64,000 bases of DNA from Thalassococcus halodurans (GCF_900108225.1 NZ_FNUZ01000002.1:684501-748500); one strand, 5' to 3'. Numbered from the stretch's first letter, positions 35,990 through 46,386 are shown. Program-made: numbers and translations. The notes: generated by a model not told the origin, from the letters alone.

Positions 35990-36259
35990 TCAGTGATAGG
36001 TAAATTCACCGACGACGTTGCGCCATTCACCGGATGACAGCAGTTTTCTGTGCGTGAATTTCACCGAATGCAGCGGACCTTCGATCTCGTCCTGCCAGAA
36101 CTCGATGAACCGGAACAGCTTGGGATGATCCGGTGCCAGATCGTAGTCTTGCCAGATGAAACTGTTCAGAACGTGCTGGTAATCGGGGATCCGGTAAAAG
36201 ATTTCCGCAGTGGTCAGGCCATAGCCTTTCAGCATCATTTCCGTTTCGTTGATTTCCAT
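35990..36259 (-). CDS. usg: Usg family protein
   Basis: 89 aa. MLKGYGLTTAEIFYRIPDYQHVLNSFIWQDYDLAPDHPKLFRFIEFWQDEIEGPLHSVKFTHRKLL is the characteristic small Usg protein, first noted near trp genes; function unknown. The start at 36259 has GGAGG upstream; the longer frame to 36391 is not conserved-looking. The stop lies 6 bp after the convergent ubiH-type gene. Confidence 0.9.
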   Translation of the reverse strand: MEINETEMMLKGYGLTTAEIFYRIPDYQHVLNSFIWQDYDLAPDHPKLFRFIEFWQDEIEGPLHSVKFTHRKLLSSGEWRNVVGEFTYH

Positions 36260-36453
36260 ACTCAACCTCCAATTTTTTTCTGATGTGTTCAGGTTTGAAA
36301 ATTCAGCAACTTCTGTCAACAAAAACAGTATGTTAGCACTCTGACGGAATGGCTGCCGAAAAATCGCGCTGATCCATACGTTGCACCCCATATCCTGCCT
36401 CTGCTATGATATGAGCCAACAACATATAGAATAACGACAGGCGGACAAAAAAA

Positions 36454-39237
36454 GTGACCGACCGGCCAGAAACCCCTGAAAACGAAGAAGAAAATCGGCC
36501 CGAACGCCCCGCGTATGATGGCCCTGCGGTCTCCATCGAACATGAGATGAAGACATCGTACCTCGATTACGCAATGAGCGTGATCGTCAGCCGTGCGATT
36601 CCCGACCTTCGGGACGGTCTGAAACCGGTGCACCGCCGCATCCTTTATGCGATGCATGAAACGGGTAACAGCCACGACAAACCGTATCGCAAATCGGCCC
36701 GTCCTGTGGGCGATGTCATGGGTAAATACCACCCCCATGGCGACAGCGCGATCTATGACGCGCTGGTCCGTATGGCGCAGGATTTCTCGATGTCCTTGCC
36801 GCTGCTGGATGGTCAGGGCAACTTCGGTTCGATGGACGGCGATAACGCAGCCGCCATGCGTTACACCGAGGTCCGCATGGACAAACCGGCGGCTTACCTG
36901 CTGAACGATATCGGCATGGAAACCGTCGATTTCCAGGACAACTACGACGGCAAGGATCAGGAACCCACGGTTCTGCCTGCCCGCTTCCCGAACATGCTGG
37001 TCAACGGTGCCGGTGGTATCGCGGTTGGTATGGCGACCAACATTCCGCCGCATAACCTTGGTGAAGTGGTTGATGCCTGCCTTGCGCTGATCGAAAATCC
37101 CGATCTGACGTCCGAGCAGCTGATCCATTACGTTCCTGGCCCCGATTTCCCGACAGGTGGCATCATGCTGGGCCGTTCCGGCGCGCACAAAGCGTACCTT
37201 GAGGGTCGTGGATCGGTGATCATCCGGTCGAAAACTCGGGTTGAAGAAATCCGCAAAGACCGTTGGGCGATTGTCATCGACGAAATCCCCTATCAGGTGA
37301 ACAAGGCATCGATGATCGAAAAGATCGCCGAAGCCGCCCGCGAAAAACGGATCGAAGGTATCGCCCACGTTCAGGATGAATCCGACCGTAACGGTGTGCG
37401 CGTTGTCGTAGAACTGAAGCGCGATGCCACGGCTGAGGTCGTTCTGAACCAGTTGTTCCGCTACACGCCGATGCAGACATCCTTTGGCTGTAACATGCTG
37501 GCCCTGAACGGTGGTCGTCCGGAACAGCTTACTCTGCGCAAGTTCCTGACGTCCTTTATTGATTTCCGTGAAGACGTCGTTGCCCGCCGAACCGCATACC
37601 TGCTGCGCAAAGCGCGTGAACGCAGCCACATCCTGTGTGGTTTGGCGGTTGCCGTAACCAACGTTGACGAAGTGGTCGCAACGATCCGTAGTTCGGCCGA
37701 CGCCGCCGAAGCGCGTGAAAAACTGATGACGCGTCGCTGGCCCGCGCAGGACATTGCGGATTACATCCGTCTGATCGATGATCCAACCCACACGATGAAT
37801 GACGACGGGACGTATAACCTGTCTGAAACTCAGGCGCGTGCGATCCTCGAACTGCGTCTGCAGCGTCTGACACAAATCGGTGTGAAGGAAGTCACCGACG
37901 AGCTGGAAGAACTCGCCTCCAAGATCAAGGAATACCTTGAAATTCTGGGATCTCGCGACCGGATCATGGGCATCATTTCGGACGAACTGAACGAAGTGAA
38001 AGAGCTGTTCGCCGTGCCCCGCCGCACCGAGATTGTCGAATGGTCGGGCGATATGGTCGACGAAGACCTGATCGAACAGGAAGACATGGTCGTCACAGTC
38101 ACGCAGACAGGCTACATCAAGCGCACGCCGCTGGCCGACTTCCGCGCGCAGCGTCGCGGCGGCAAAGGTCTGTCTGGTATGGCAACCAAAGATGATGACG
38201 TGGTCACCACTCTGTTTGTCGCCAACACTCATACGCAGCTGTTGTTCTTCACTACCGAAGGCATGGTCTACAAGCTCAAGACATGGCGCCTGCCCCAAGG
38301 GTCGCGTACGTCCAAGGGCAAGGCGATCATCAACATCCTGCCCATTCCGCAGGGTGTTTCGATTGCCGCGATTATGCCCGTTGACCGCGCCGAGGATGAA
38401 TGGGACCAGTTGCAGATCGTCTTTGCGACCTCTGCCGGTACGGTTCGCCGCAACGCGCTGTCTGACTTCACCAACGTGAAGTCGAATGGCAAGATCGCGA
38501 TGAAGTTTGAAGACGACAACGCCGATACCCGTCTGATCAACGCTCGCATCTGTTCGGAAGACGACGATGTGATGCTGGTCACCGCTAAGGGCCGTGCGAT
38601 CCGCTTCCGTTCGACCGATGTGCGCGTGTTCAACTCGCGCGCGTCCGTTGGTGTGCGCGGCATCAACCTGAAAGACGGTGATGAGGTCGTATCGATGTCC
38701 GTCATCCGCCACTTCGAGGCCAGCCCGGAAGAACGCGCGGCTTACCTCAAGATGCGTCGCGCGGTTGCCGGCTTGGCTGACGATGCCGAGGGCGATGAAG
38801 ACGATGTCGCACCGGGCCTGATCACGCAGGAACGCTATGCCGAGATGTCGGCCGCTGAAAACCTGATCCTGACGATCACCTCGTTGGGTGCTGGTAAACT
38901 CAGCTCGTCGCACGACTACCCTGTCCGCGGACGTGGTGGTCAGGGTGTGACAGCGATGGACAAAGCCATGCGTGGCGGTCCGCTGGTGGCCTGCTTCCCT
39001 GTCGAGATGGGCGACCAGATCATGCTCGCAACCTCCAAGGGTCAGTCCATCCGCGTGCCTGTTGATGGCATCAGCTTCCGTTCCCGCAGCGCAGGTGGCG
39101 TGCGCGTCTTCAACACCGGCAAAGGTGAAGAGGTCGTCAGCGTCGCATGGATTGCGGAACAGGACGAAGAGGATGTGATCGACGGTGAAGCCACCGAAAT
39201 CACGCCTGAAACACCCGAAGGCGACACAGAAAACTGA
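36454..39237 (+). CDS. gyrA: DNA gyrase subunit A
   Basis: 927 aa type II topoisomerase subunit that cuts and rejoins DNA to add negative supercoils. Opens with [44 protein letters not shown] is seen at the N-terminus, then [21 protein letters not shown] (the quinolone region has the usual Ser and Asp) and the catalytic Tyr in [12 protein letters not shown]. The C-terminal wheel has the GyrA-box [11 protein letters not shown]. An acidic insert near residues 770-790 ([13 protein letters not shown]) is within alphaproteobacterial norms. Terminator follows. Confidence 0.98.
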   Translation: MTDRPETPENEEENRPERPAYDGPAVSIEHEMKTSYLDYAMSVIVSRAIPDLRDGLKPVHRRILYAMHETGNSHDKPYRKSARPVGDVMGKYHPHGDSAIYDALVRMAQDFSMSLPLLDGQGNFGSMDGDNAAAMRYTEVRMDKPAAYLLNDIGMETVDFQDNYDGKDQEPTVLPARFPNMLVNGAGGIAVGMATNIPPHNLGEVVDACLALIENPDLTSEQLIHYVPGPDFPTGGIMLGRSGAHKAYLEGRGSVIIRSKTRVEEIRKDRWAIVIDEIPYQVNKASMIEKIAEAAREKRIEGIAHVQDESDRNGVRVVVELKRDATAEVVLNQLFRYTPMQTSFGCNMLALNGGRPEQLTLRKFLTSFIDFREDVVARRTAYLLRKARERSHILCGLAVAVTNVDEVVATIRSSADAAEAREKLMTRRWPAQDIADYIRLIDDPTHTMNDDGTYNLSETQARAILELRLQRLTQIGVKEVTDELEELASKIKEYLEILGSRDRIMGIISDELNEVKELFAVPRRTEIVEWSGDMVDEDLIEQEDMVVTVTQTGYIKRTPLADFRAQRRGGKGLSGMATKDDDVVTTLFVANTHTQLLFFTTEGMVYKLKTWRLPQGSRTSKGKAIINILPIPQGVSIAAIMPVDRAEDEWDQLQIVFATSAGTVRRNALSDFTNVKSNGKIAMKFEDDNADTRLINARICSEDDDVMLVTAKGRAIRFRSTDVRVFNSRASVGVRGINLKDGDEVVSMSVIRHFEASPEERAAYLKMRRAVAGLADDAEGDEDDVAPGLITQERYAEMSAAENLILTITSLGAGKLSSSHDYPVRGRGGQGVTAMDKAMRGGPLVACFPVEMGDQIMLATSKGQSIRVPVDGISFRSRSAGGVRVFNTGKGEEVVSVAWIAEQDEEDVIDGEATEITPETPEGDTEN

Positions 39238-39266
39238 CCTTTTGATCAAATAAATCGAACGTTTTT

Positions 39267-39303
39267 GAAAACGCGCCTTGCATATTTGCAACGGCGCGTT
39301 TTC
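39267..39303 (+). terminator. Long hairpin after gyrA
   Basis: GAAAACGCGCC-TTGCA pairs with TGCAA-C-GGCGCGTTTTC with one bulge and a 4-base loop, ending in TTTTCTAT. It ends gyrA transcription before the LysR gene. Confidence 0.75.
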
Positions 39304-39367
39304 TATACGCAGCGCCGAACTGCCCCTTTTCCAAGCAGTCGGAACTCAGACTAGACGTGGTGGACTT

Positions 39368-40201
39368 ATGATTAACTGGGATGATCTTCGGTTTTTGGTA
39401 GCTCTTTCGAAAACCGGAACGATGACCGCAGCGGCCAAATCTCTCGGGACCAATACAGCAACAGTGTCGCGACGTATCGAGCGGTTGTCAGGCCATTTGG
39501 GAACGACAGCTTTTATCAAAACACCCGATGGCTGGCAGCCGTCAGGCGCAATCCGCCCGATCATCGATCTTGCGCAGGATTTTGATGGTGCTCTTCGGTC
39601 GCTGTTGAACGAACCGTCCATCCGGCGCGGCGCCGAAGATATCCGCGTCAGCATCGGCTGCATCCCGGTCATCAACTCGCGCGTTCTATTTCCGGGTCTC
39701 AAGAAATATTCCAAGGATCTCGAAGGCTTATCGCTCGTTTTTCATGACCGCGCGCAACGTGAAGGTCTCGGTGACAACGATCTGGTCATCACGCCCGGGG
39801 CACCGGATCACGGGCGGGTCATCACCCGAAAAGCAGGTGTGCTGAGCTTCCGACTCTACAAGATCAAGGATATGCCCGACCCACAAGATTGGATCGGTCT
39901 GGTCGAAAGCTTTGACGCCATCGACATCATGCGGGCTGGTTTCGATCTGTACCGCCGCCCGCCCAAAGTGCGCGTGGAAAACTTTGATGCCATCTATCAG
40001 CTGATGAACGCGACCGGCTATTGCGCGCCGCTGCCTACGATCATCGGCGATGCGGATGATCGGCTAGGGCCGGTCAGCGCGACCTTGCCCGAAGCAAAAA
40101 TGGACATGTGGATGTCCTACCATGAAACCCGCCGCAATGATCCGGCAATGCGGCAGGTCGTGGATTGGATCCTCAAATGCTTTGAGGATCTGACACCTTA
40201 A
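39368..40201 (+). CDS. LysR-family transcriptional regulator
   Basis: 277 aa. The helix-turn-helix is in WDDLRFLVALSKTGTMTAAAKSLGTNTATVSRRIERLSGHLG (about residues 4-45). The effector domain is shorter than in standard LysR (about 300 aa), and the ligand is unknown. The start at 39368 has GGTGG upstream. The stop overlaps that of the convergent peptidase in a shared TTAA. Confidence 0.9.
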   Translation: MINWDDLRFLVALSKTGTMTAAAKSLGTNTATVSRRIERLSGHLGTTAFIKTPDGWQPSGAIRPIIDLAQDFDGALRSLLNEPSIRRGAEDIRVSIGCIPVINSRVLFPGLKKYSKDLEGLSLVFHDRAQREGLGDNDLVITPGAPDHGRVITRKAGVLSFRLYKIKDMPDPQDWIGLVESFDAIDIMRAGFDLYRRPPKVRVENFDAIYQLMNATGYCAPLPTIIGDADDRLGPVSATLPEAKMDMWMSYHETRRNDPAMRQVVDWILKCFEDLTP

Positions 40202-41673
40202 AGGTCGTAAATCTCGCCGAATTTGGCTTCCAGATAGTCCATCAAAGGTGCCTCGGACGGCTCAGCCCCTGTGGCTTTGGCGATCAGGTCGGTCGGTTTG
40301 TACAGCCCACCGTGCTGCTGCACGTTTTCCTGCAGCCACGCCGTCGCCGCAGTGGTATCGCCCTTTGCCAGATCCGTATCGAGATCGGGCAACGCACCCC
40401 GCATTGCCACGTTCAGGCAGCCCGCATACAGGTTGCCCAACGAATAGGTCGGGAAATAACCGAACAGGCCGACGGACCAGTGCACATCCTGCAGCACTCC
40501 GTTCGATGCCTTGTCGACCTTATAACCAAACGCCTGTTCGAACCGCGTATTCCACGCCTCTTCAAGGTCGGCCACGTCCAGCTTGCCCTCCATCAGGTCT
40601 TTTTCCAGACCAAAGCGCAGCAAAACGTGCAGGTTATACTGGATTTCGTCCGCTTCCGTCCGGATGTAGCCTTTGTGGACCTTATTCACGGTCGCGTAGA
40701 ATTCATCTTCATTGGCGATGCCGAAATCACCAAAGGCCTCTTTCATCTCGCCGAACAACCACGATGTAAACGCACGCCCACGACCGATCTGGTTTTCGTA
40801 GATCCGGCTCTGGCTTTCGTGAACGCCCATCGACACGCCACTGCCCAAAGGCGTGAACAGATAATCGTCGTTGATGTTCTGCTCATAGCAGGCGTGGCCG
40901 ACTTCGTGGATGGTCGAATAGAAGCAGTTGAACGGGTCGATTTCACTGGTGCGCGTGGTGATCCGCACGTCCATGCCGCTACCGGATGAAAACGGATGCA
41001 CAGCCTTATCAACGCGACCGCGCGACATGTCATAGCCAAAGGTTTTGGCCAGTTGCCGCGTCAGCTTCATCTGCTTGGCTTCATCAAACGTGCCTGTGAC
41101 GCTCTTGGGTTCGGGTTTGCCCAACACCTTGTCACGCAGGGCAATCAGACGCGGCTCCATTGCGTTGAACATCGCAGCGATCTGGTCGCCTGTCGCGTCG
41201 GGCTCATAATCGTCCAGCAACGCGTCATACAGGTTGCCTTTGCTCAGCGCCGCGGCCTCTTCCCGCTTTAACGATACAATTTCTTCCAGCGTGGGCGCGA
41301 AAGAGGCGAAATCGTCCTTTGACCGTGCCTCGGCCCAGATGCCTTGCGCCATGCTGGTTTTACGGGCCAGTTCCGACGCCAGTTTGGCCGGAATAGCCGT
41401 GTTACGCAGGTACGATTTGCGGATGTGGCGCAGGTTTGCCTGCCCCACTTGATCAAGCGTTTTATCGTTAATGGCAGCAAGCCAATCGCCCAAACGCGGG
41501 TCCGTGCGACGGGCGTGCAGCACATGCTCCATCGCGGCCATTTCCTCGGCCCGTTGTGGGGCTGCACCCCGTGGCATCATGGTTTCCTGATCCCAGCCCA
41601 AGCGGCCAGCGATTTGCCCCAGCGCACCTGTTTCGCGCTGAAACGCCATCAAGTCGTCATATGCGTTGGTCAT
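40198..41673 (-). CDS. M32-family metallocarboxypeptidase
   Basis: 491 aa cytoplasmic zinc carboxypeptidase (Taq type). The zinc motif HEVGH lies in YSTIHEVGHACYEQN, with the following family stretch GSGVSMGVHESQSRIYENQIGRG and ETMMPRGAAPQRAEEMA near the N-terminus. The length fits (about 490-510). The ATG at 41673 overlaps the ctaA stop (ATGA); the longer frame to 41742 would overlap ctaA coding sequence and is rejected. Confidence 0.95.
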   Translation of the reverse strand: MTNAYDDLMAFQRETGALGQIAGRLGWDQETMMPRGAAPQRAEEMAAMEHVLHARRTDPRLGDWLAAINDKTLDQVGQANLRHIRKSYLRNTAIPAKLASELARKTSMAQGIWAEARSKDDFASFAPTLEEIVSLKREEAAALSKGNLYDALLDDYEPDATGDQIAAMFNAMEPRLIALRDKVLGKPEPKSVTGTFDEAKQMKLTRQLAKTFGYDMSRGRVDKAVHPFSSGSGMDVRITTRTSEIDPFNCFYSTIHEVGHACYEQNINDDYLFTPLGSGVSMGVHESQSRIYENQIGRGRAFTSWLFGEMKEAFGDFGIANEDEFYATVNKVHKGYIRTEADEIQYNLHVLLRFGLEKDLMEGKLDVADLEEAWNTRFEQAFGYKVDKASNGVLQDVHWSVGLFGYFPTYSLGNLYAGCLNVAMRGALPDLDTDLAKGDTTAATAWLQENVQQHGGLYKPTDLIAKATGAEPSEAPLMDYLEAKFGEIYDL

Positions 41674-42815
41674 GCGACCCCCCTGACCGACTGGAAGCGC
41701 GGGTACTGCGCGCCGAAACGGGCACGAATGATCAGCACCCACAAAAGAACAGCGCCCAACTGGTGCACGATCGCGATGTGCAGCGGCGAGCTGTAGATCA
41801 CGGTGACGATCCCCAGAACCATTTGCAACGTCATCATCGCCATCACCGCATTGAAACGGAAGCGCGTGTCGGCGTTGGGCGATTTGCGTGCACGGCGCCA
41901 GACAATCACACCGAAGATAAACAGCGCATAACCTGTCATGCGGTGGATGAACTGCACCAGACCATCGTTTTCAAAGAAGTTGCGCCAGACGGGCTCGATC
42001 TCGAACGGGGTTGGCGGGATAAACGCGCCACCCATCAGCGGCCAGTCGGTATAGTTGCGCCCCGCATCAATACCGGCAACCAATGCGCCGATCAGGATTT
42101 GCAGAAAGGCAAAGTGCATCAGGCCTGTGCCCATGGAAAACAGTTTGGCCTCGCGGTTACGTCGCGCTTGGAACAGATCGCGCTGATCGTGCCCCAGCAT
42201 GAATACGTACCACGCGATGAACCCGAGGATCACGAACGCCAGGCCAAGGTGCGTGGCCAGACGGTAGCTGGCCACATCCAGCATCTCGCCCGAAAGGCCC
42301 GAAGACACCATCCACCAGCCAATCGCGCCCTGAAGGCCACCCAAAGCACCCAACAGCAACAGGCGACCAGTCCAACCGGTCGGGATGTTTTTGGTCACGA
42401 GGAAGCCAAAGAAACCAACGGCCCAGACCAGACCGATCACACGGCCCAGCTGACGATGGCCCCATTCCCACCAGTAGATAAACTGGAACTCGGACAGGCT
42501 CATGCCCTTGTTTTGCAACTGGTATTCAGGGATCTGCCGGTATTTGTCGAATTCGACCTGCCAGGCTGCCTCGGACATCGGCGGCAGTGCGCCGGTGATC
42601 GGGGCCCATTCGGTGATCGACAGGCCGGAATCTGTCAGGCGGGTCAAACCACCGACAACGATCATGGCCATCACCATGGCAAACAGCACCATCAACCAGA
42701 TGCGGATCGCACCGCGTGCGCCGCCCCTGCCCTGATCGATCATTCCGCCTTGGGGCGCTGCGGGTTTGGCAGTGTCACTGCCGACTTCTTCGAAAAGCTT
42801 TCGCTGACCGCTCAT
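41670..42815 (-). CDS. ctaA: Heme A synthase
   Basis: 381 aa, eight-helix membrane enzyme converting heme O to heme A for the aa3 oxidase. Seen: VGGLTRLTDSGLSITEWAPITGALPP, YWWEWGHRQLGRVIGLVWAVGF with heme His, ATHLGLAFVIL, and FIHRMTGYALFIFG, IVHQLGAVLLWVL. The start at 42815 has AAGGAG upstream. Co-transcribed with the M32 gene by overlap; its client ctaD lies at 26 kb. Confidence 0.96.
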   Translation of the reverse strand: MSGQRKLFEEVGSDTAKPAAPQGGMIDQGRGGARGAIRIWLMVLFAMVMAMIVVGGLTRLTDSGLSITEWAPITGALPPMSEAAWQVEFDKYRQIPEYQLQNKGMSLSEFQFIYWWEWGHRQLGRVIGLVWAVGFFGFLVTKNIPTGWTGRLLLLGALGGLQGAIGWWMVSSGLSGEMLDVASYRLATHLGLAFVILGFIAWYVFMLGHDQRDLFQARRNREAKLFSMGTGLMHFAFLQILIGALVAGIDAGRNYTDWPLMGGAFIPPTPFEIEPVWRNFFENDGLVQFIHRMTGYALFIFGVIVWRRARKSPNADTRFRFNAVMAMMTLQMVLGIVTVIYSSPLHIAIVHQLGAVLLWVLIIRARFGAQYPRFQSVRGVA

Positions 42816-42864
42816 GTAAACTCTCCTTGATCGAAGCAGACAGTAGGTCTCGGGGCACTGTCCT

Positions 42865-43614
42865 TCAACGCCCGCCCTTTTCTTTCCACCGAACAATTTG
42901 CCGCAGGACACCGTGCAGGGTTTGAACATCCGCGCGTGTCAGGGGCATCCGGCTCCAGAGATTGCGCAAGTTCAGCTTCATGCTGTCCGCTTTATGCTCG
43001 GGAAAGAAGAAACCGGCCTCGTCCATCCGGTCTTCGTAATGATCCGCCAAAGCCGCCACTTCCTGTTGGTTGGCCCAGACAGCGCCCGCCATTTCGGTGG
43101 TTTCGCCCACGATCTCGGTCGTTTGGCGGCGCCATTCATAACCGGTCAGCAACACGCATTGGCCAAGGTTCAGTGAAGGAAACTCGGGGTTCACCGGAAC
43201 GGTGATGATGCCATTTGCCTGAACGATGTCTTCGTTTTCCAGACCCGCACGTTCGGGCCCAAAGAGAACGGCAACCTTTTCCCCCTTGGCCACCCGTTCG
43301 CGCACGACTTTCATCGCCTCTTCAGGGCTATAAACCGGCTTGGTCAGGTCGCGGCTGCGGGCGGTGGTTGCCAAAACAAAGGTACAATCCTCGATCGCGT
43401 CGCGCGTGCTGTCATAAAGCTGGGCTTCATCCAGAAGACGGCCCGCGCCGGACGCCATTGCAACGGCCTTTTCGTTCGGCCAGCCATCACGGGGGGCCAC
43501 AACGCGCATCCGGTCCAGACCGAAATTCCACATGGCACGAGCCGCCGCGCCGATGTTTTCACCCATTTGCGGGCGAACCAGCACGAAACAGGGTTGAGGC
43601 GTGTCGCTGGGCAT
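42865..43614 (-). CDS. trmJ: tRNA 2'-O-methyltransferase (TrmJ-like SPOUT enzyme)
   Basis: 249 aa. Methylates the 2'-O of position 32 in some tRNAs with S-adenosylmethionine. N-terminal FVLVRPQMGENIGAAARAMWNFGL and the SPOUT knot motifs FGPERAGLENEDI and PEFPSLNLGQCVLLTGYEW are clear. A C-terminal helical part with LWSRMPLTRADVQTLHGVLRQI completes the family length. Confidence 0.93.
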   Translation of the reverse strand: MPSDTPQPCFVLVRPQMGENIGAAARAMWNFGLDRMRVVAPRDGWPNEKAVAMASGAGRLLDEAQLYDSTRDAIEDCTFVLATTARSRDLTKPVYSPEEAMKVVRERVAKGEKVAVLFGPERAGLENEDIVQANGIITVPVNPEFPSLNLGQCVLLTGYEWRRQTTEIVGETTEMAGAVWANQQEVAALADHYEDRMDEAGFFFPEHKADSMKLNLRNLWSRMPLTRADVQTLHGVLRQIVRWKEKGGR

Positions 43615-43827
43615 CTTTTTATCCTGCAGTCAAACTTGCCCTGCTCATACGCCCTAGCGGCGCATGCCACAAGCAAACAGGCCAAGTTTCAAAGGCCAAT
43701 TCGCCATGTGTAGCGGCTCAGAATTTCGATGCGCGCAACGAAAGACCGATGAAATGGCCACAACACCGGATGGTCAAATCCCTTTTGCTTGTTTAATACG
43801 GTGCAAAGCTTTGAAGGGGCACGCGAA

Positions 43828-44454
43828 ATGGCCGATAAAGAAGAGCCGCAGCTGTATCTGATCACACCGCCAGAACTGGACCTGTCCACGTTCTCAGAAA
43901 AATTGAAATCCGTGCTGGATGCGACGGAAATCGCCTGTCTGCGCCTGAGCCTTGCAACGCGGGACGAAGACAAAATCCTGCGCGCGGCCGACGCAGTTCG
44001 TGAAATCGCGCACAGCTACGATGTGGCGACCGTGATTGATACCCATGTGGTTCTGGCCCAGCGTCTGGGTTTGGACGGTGTGCACCTGACGGATGGTGCG
44101 CGTTCCGTGCGTACAGCCCGAAAGGAACTGGGTGATGACGCGATTGTCGGAAGCTACTGCGCCCAGTCCCGCCATGACGGCATGAACGCGGGCGAAGCCG
44201 GTGCGGATTACGTCAGCTTTGGTCCTGTGTCGGAAACCGCGCTTGGTGATGGTGCCATGGCCGAATTCGAACTGTTTGAATGGTGGTCCAGCATGATCGA
44301 AGTGCCGGTTGTCGCCGAAGGTGGCCTGACGGCAGACATCGTGCGCCAGCTGACCCCTGTTACAGACTTCTTTGGAATCGGCGAAGAAATCTGGGGCGAA
44401 GAAGATCCCGTTGCGGCGCTGAAGGCGCTGACAGACGCGATGGCCGGGGCGTAG
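43828..44454 (+). CDS. ThiE-like thiamine-phosphate-synthase-family protein
   Basis: 208 aa TIM-barrel of the ThiE/TenI superfamily. LYLITPPELDLSTF opens the domain, and LGLDGVHLTDGARSVRTARKEL, GADYVSFGPVSETALG and VPVVAEGGLTADIV are the recognisable strands. The GVHL loop is followed by TDGARS rather than the usual Gly/Gln-rich ThiE sequence, so catalytic activity is uncertain; a TenI-like or other role is possible. ATG at 43828 chosen over a TTG at 43789. Confidence 0.82.
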   Translation: MADKEEPQLYLITPPELDLSTFSEKLKSVLDATEIACLRLSLATRDEDKILRAADAVREIAHSYDVATVIDTHVVLAQRLGLDGVHLTDGARSVRTARKELGDDAIVGSYCAQSRHDGMNAGEAGADYVSFGPVSETALGDGAMAEFELFEWWSSMIEVPVVAEGGLTADIVRQLTPVTDFFGIGEEIWGEEDPVAALKALTDAMAGA

Positions 44455-44458
44455 GGCC

Positions 44459-45286
44459 CTACTCGATTTTCAAATGATGAGCATCGCGCACCTGCGCCTC
44501 AAGGTGCTGCGCGATAGCCTTTCTATCTGAAAACGCATTCACACGCACTGGGTCGTGGTAAATTACCTCGACCTTGCCCTGACGTTTGGCCGACAGCGTT
44601 TTCAGCAGGTGCGTGCCGAAATCCATGTCACCCCACCAGCCGTAAAACCGCGCATCCTGATCGTGGGGCGCTGAATAGATTACGGTGACGGCCTGCAGTT
44701 GGATTTCATCCTTCAGCGGGTCTTCGAAAAACGATGCAAATAGCGTGGTTTTGAACGGCAAGACCCGCAGACCGTCGGTCGAGGTGCCCTCGGGAAAGAA
44801 CAAAAGCTTGTGCCCGTGGTGAAGCCGCTCGGCGAACAACGCTGTCTGGGCTTTCGCCTCACGCCGGTCACGGCGGATGAAAACAGTCCCCGTCGCCCGT
44901 GCAAGCCAGCCGATACCGGGCCAGCCCGCCACTTCGGATTTGGACACGAAATAGATGTTCTTCAGCGAATTCAGAACAAAAATATCCAACCATGACGAAT
45001 GGTTAGCGACAATCGCGCCGTGGTCCGTCATCTGCTGCCCCCTGACGTGAACCGGCAAACGCATGATGCGCAAGGAAAGCTTGCACACAGCTTGCGTGAT
45101 CCAAGGCGTGACTGGTCGGCGCATCTTGAACACCGGACGTTCCACCAATCGCGTCAGCAGCAACAATCCCAAACCACCGAACACGACAGTTCCCATCACC
45201 GACCCGCGTACCGCAACCCGCGCCCAGCCTGCAGGTCCGATCCGAAGTTTTTCGGGCCGTTCTTCGTCATCCCACGTTTGGCTCAT
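44459..45286 (-). CDS. olsA: Lyso-ornithine lipid acyltransferase (OlsA/PlsC family)
   Basis: 275 aa. Adds the second fatty acid to lyso-ornithine lipid (or to 1-acylglycerol-3-phosphate). One N-terminal membrane segment (about residues 30-50), then the acyltransferase motifs NHSSWLD (residue about 105) and FPEGTSTDG (about 185). The olsB gene directly upstream, with ATGA overlap at 45283-45286, supports OlsA over plain PlsC. Ornithine lipids are phosphorus-free membrane lipids used by marine roseobacters. Confidence 0.88.
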   Translation of the reverse strand: MSQTWDDEERPEKLRIGPAGWARVAVRGSVMGTVVFGGLGLLLLTRLVERPVFKMRRPVTPWITQAVCKLSLRIMRLPVHVRGQQMTDHGAIVANHSSWLDIFVLNSLKNIYFVSKSEVAGWPGIGWLARATGTVFIRRDRREAKAQTALFAERLHHGHKLLFFPEGTSTDGLRVLPFKTTLFASFFEDPLKDEIQLQAVTVIYSAPHDQDARFYGWWGDMDFGTHLLKTLSAKRQGKVEVIYHDPVRVNAFSDRKAIAQHLEAQVRDAHHLKIE

Positions 45287-46044
45287 TTGGCGTCCTTGGT
45301 GTAAATGCCCTTTTGCCGCGCATTCAGGCGTTGGGTGTCCATGATCAGGCAAACATCTGTGGTGTTAAACTGGTGGTCAACGAAGGCCCCGTCACCGACG
45401 GCCCCGCCAAGCCGCAGGTACGCTTTAATCAGCGCAGGCGTTTCCAGCACCGCGCGACGGCGGTCAACCTGATCCTCGGGCAAGACGTTCAAGCTTTGGT
45501 ATTCCTTGGACCGCACACGCAAATCCTCGGACACCAGATGACGGTGATGCAGATTGGATAAAGGATGTGCCAACGCATCAATGTCGGTGCCATGAAAACT
45601 GGCTGTGCCAAACAGAATGTCGATATCGTGCTGGGTGACGTAATCGGCCAAGGCCTGCCACAGGACCATCATACCGGCCCCACCGCGATAGTCCTTATGA
45701 AGGCAGGATCGACCAAGTTCCAATAACTTACGGCCGGACCTTAACAATGGATCAAGGTCATACTCCGCATCCGAATAGAAGCGACCGATGTGTCCTGCCT
45801 GATCATCCCGCAAAAGCCGGTACACCCCGACAACCTGATCATCAGTGCGGCTTTCATCCAGCAAAAGCAGGTGGTCGAAATGCGGATCGAACGCGTCACG
45901 TTCAAGGCCCGCGTCGTGATCCACCAGATCGCCATCGCCGCCCAGTTCACGCACAAACACATCATACCGCAGCCTTTGCGCCGCCAGAAGATCGGCGTCG
46001 TCCCGCGCTAGGCGTGTCGTGAAACGAGGCGTCTGGCCCGTCAT
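45283..46044 (-). CDS. olsB: L-ornithine N-alpha-acyltransferase (OlsB)
   Basis: 253 aa GNAT-like enzyme that puts a 3-hydroxy fatty acid on ornithine as the first step to ornithine lipid. Seen: LAAQRLRYDVFVRELGGDGD, GVYRLLRDDQA, LLELGRSCLHKDYRGGAGMMVLWQALADYV, and FGTASFHGTDIDALAHPLSNLHHRHL, which match OlsB/hemolysin-like proteins. The start at 46044 has AGGGGAC upstream; the frame to 46143 is unlikely. Translationally coupled to olsA. Confidence 0.9.
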   Translation of the reverse strand: MTGQTPRFTTRLARDDADLLAAQRLRYDVFVRELGGDGDLVDHDAGLERDAFDPHFDHLLLLDESRTDDQVVGVYRLLRDDQAGHIGRFYSDAEYDLDPLLRSGRKLLELGRSCLHKDYRGGAGMMVLWQALADYVTQHDIDILFGTASFHGTDIDALAHPLSNLHHRHLVSEDLRVRSKEYQSLNVLPEDQVDRRRAVLETPALIKAYLRLGGAVGDGAFVDHQFNTTDVCLIMDTQRLNARQKGIYTKDAK

Positions 46045-46171
46045 TGAGGTCCCCTTTTGATCCGTGCCGGTTCTAATGCGAAAGGGAATTCCGGCGCAAC
46101 AGGCCGATTGCCGCTGATCCAGTGCCAAAACACAGGCCAACATGAGGTCCCACCGCCTTTGCCAGATTTTG

Positions 46172-46186
46172 TTAACCTTTTGGTAA
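46172..46186. promoter_or_regulatory. CtrA-like site upstream of olsB
   Basis: TTAA-CCTTTTG-GTAA is one base off the TTAA-N7-TTAA consensus and also forms a GTTAACC/GGTAAC dyad. It lies 128 bp upstream of the olsB start and just after the DUF3553 stop. Confidence 0.3.
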
Positions 46187-46197
46187 CCTCTAAGGCA

Positions 46198-46386
46198 CTA
46201 GCTGGGATCGAATACCGGCGTCAGGGTCACAAATCGCCCGTCGATCACGACCTTTCCCTCATCCGGGAAGTTGACTGTAATCCGCCCGCCGATGTTCGAT
46301 TGAACTTGCCCTGTGCCCCATTGGGGCTGATCAGGGTGTCTGACAAGCATACCAGGCTCGAGAATGGCATTTAGATCACTAGACAT
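46198..46386 (-). CDS. DUF3553 small protein
   Basis: 62 aa. LEPGMLVRHPDQPQWGTGQVQSNIGGRITVNFPDEGKVVIDGRFVTL is the DUF3553 pattern, a small beta-barrel resembling the CarD/TRCF-type or UvrD C-terminal Tudor-like fold. Function unknown. Its start overlaps the divergent chpT start by 23 bp, so the two promoters must lie inside each other's coding regions. Confidence 0.8.
   Translation of the reverse strand: MSSDLNAILEPGMLVRHPDQPQWGTGQVQSNIGGRITVNFPDEGKVVIDGRFVTLTPVFDPS

Noticed and set aside
36316-39291. 991-aa open frame opposite gyrA
   Set aside because: It lies exactly antisense to gyrA, a complete and certain gene; high-GC codon bias opens such shadow frames. His/Arg/Val-rich composition is typical of a shadow.
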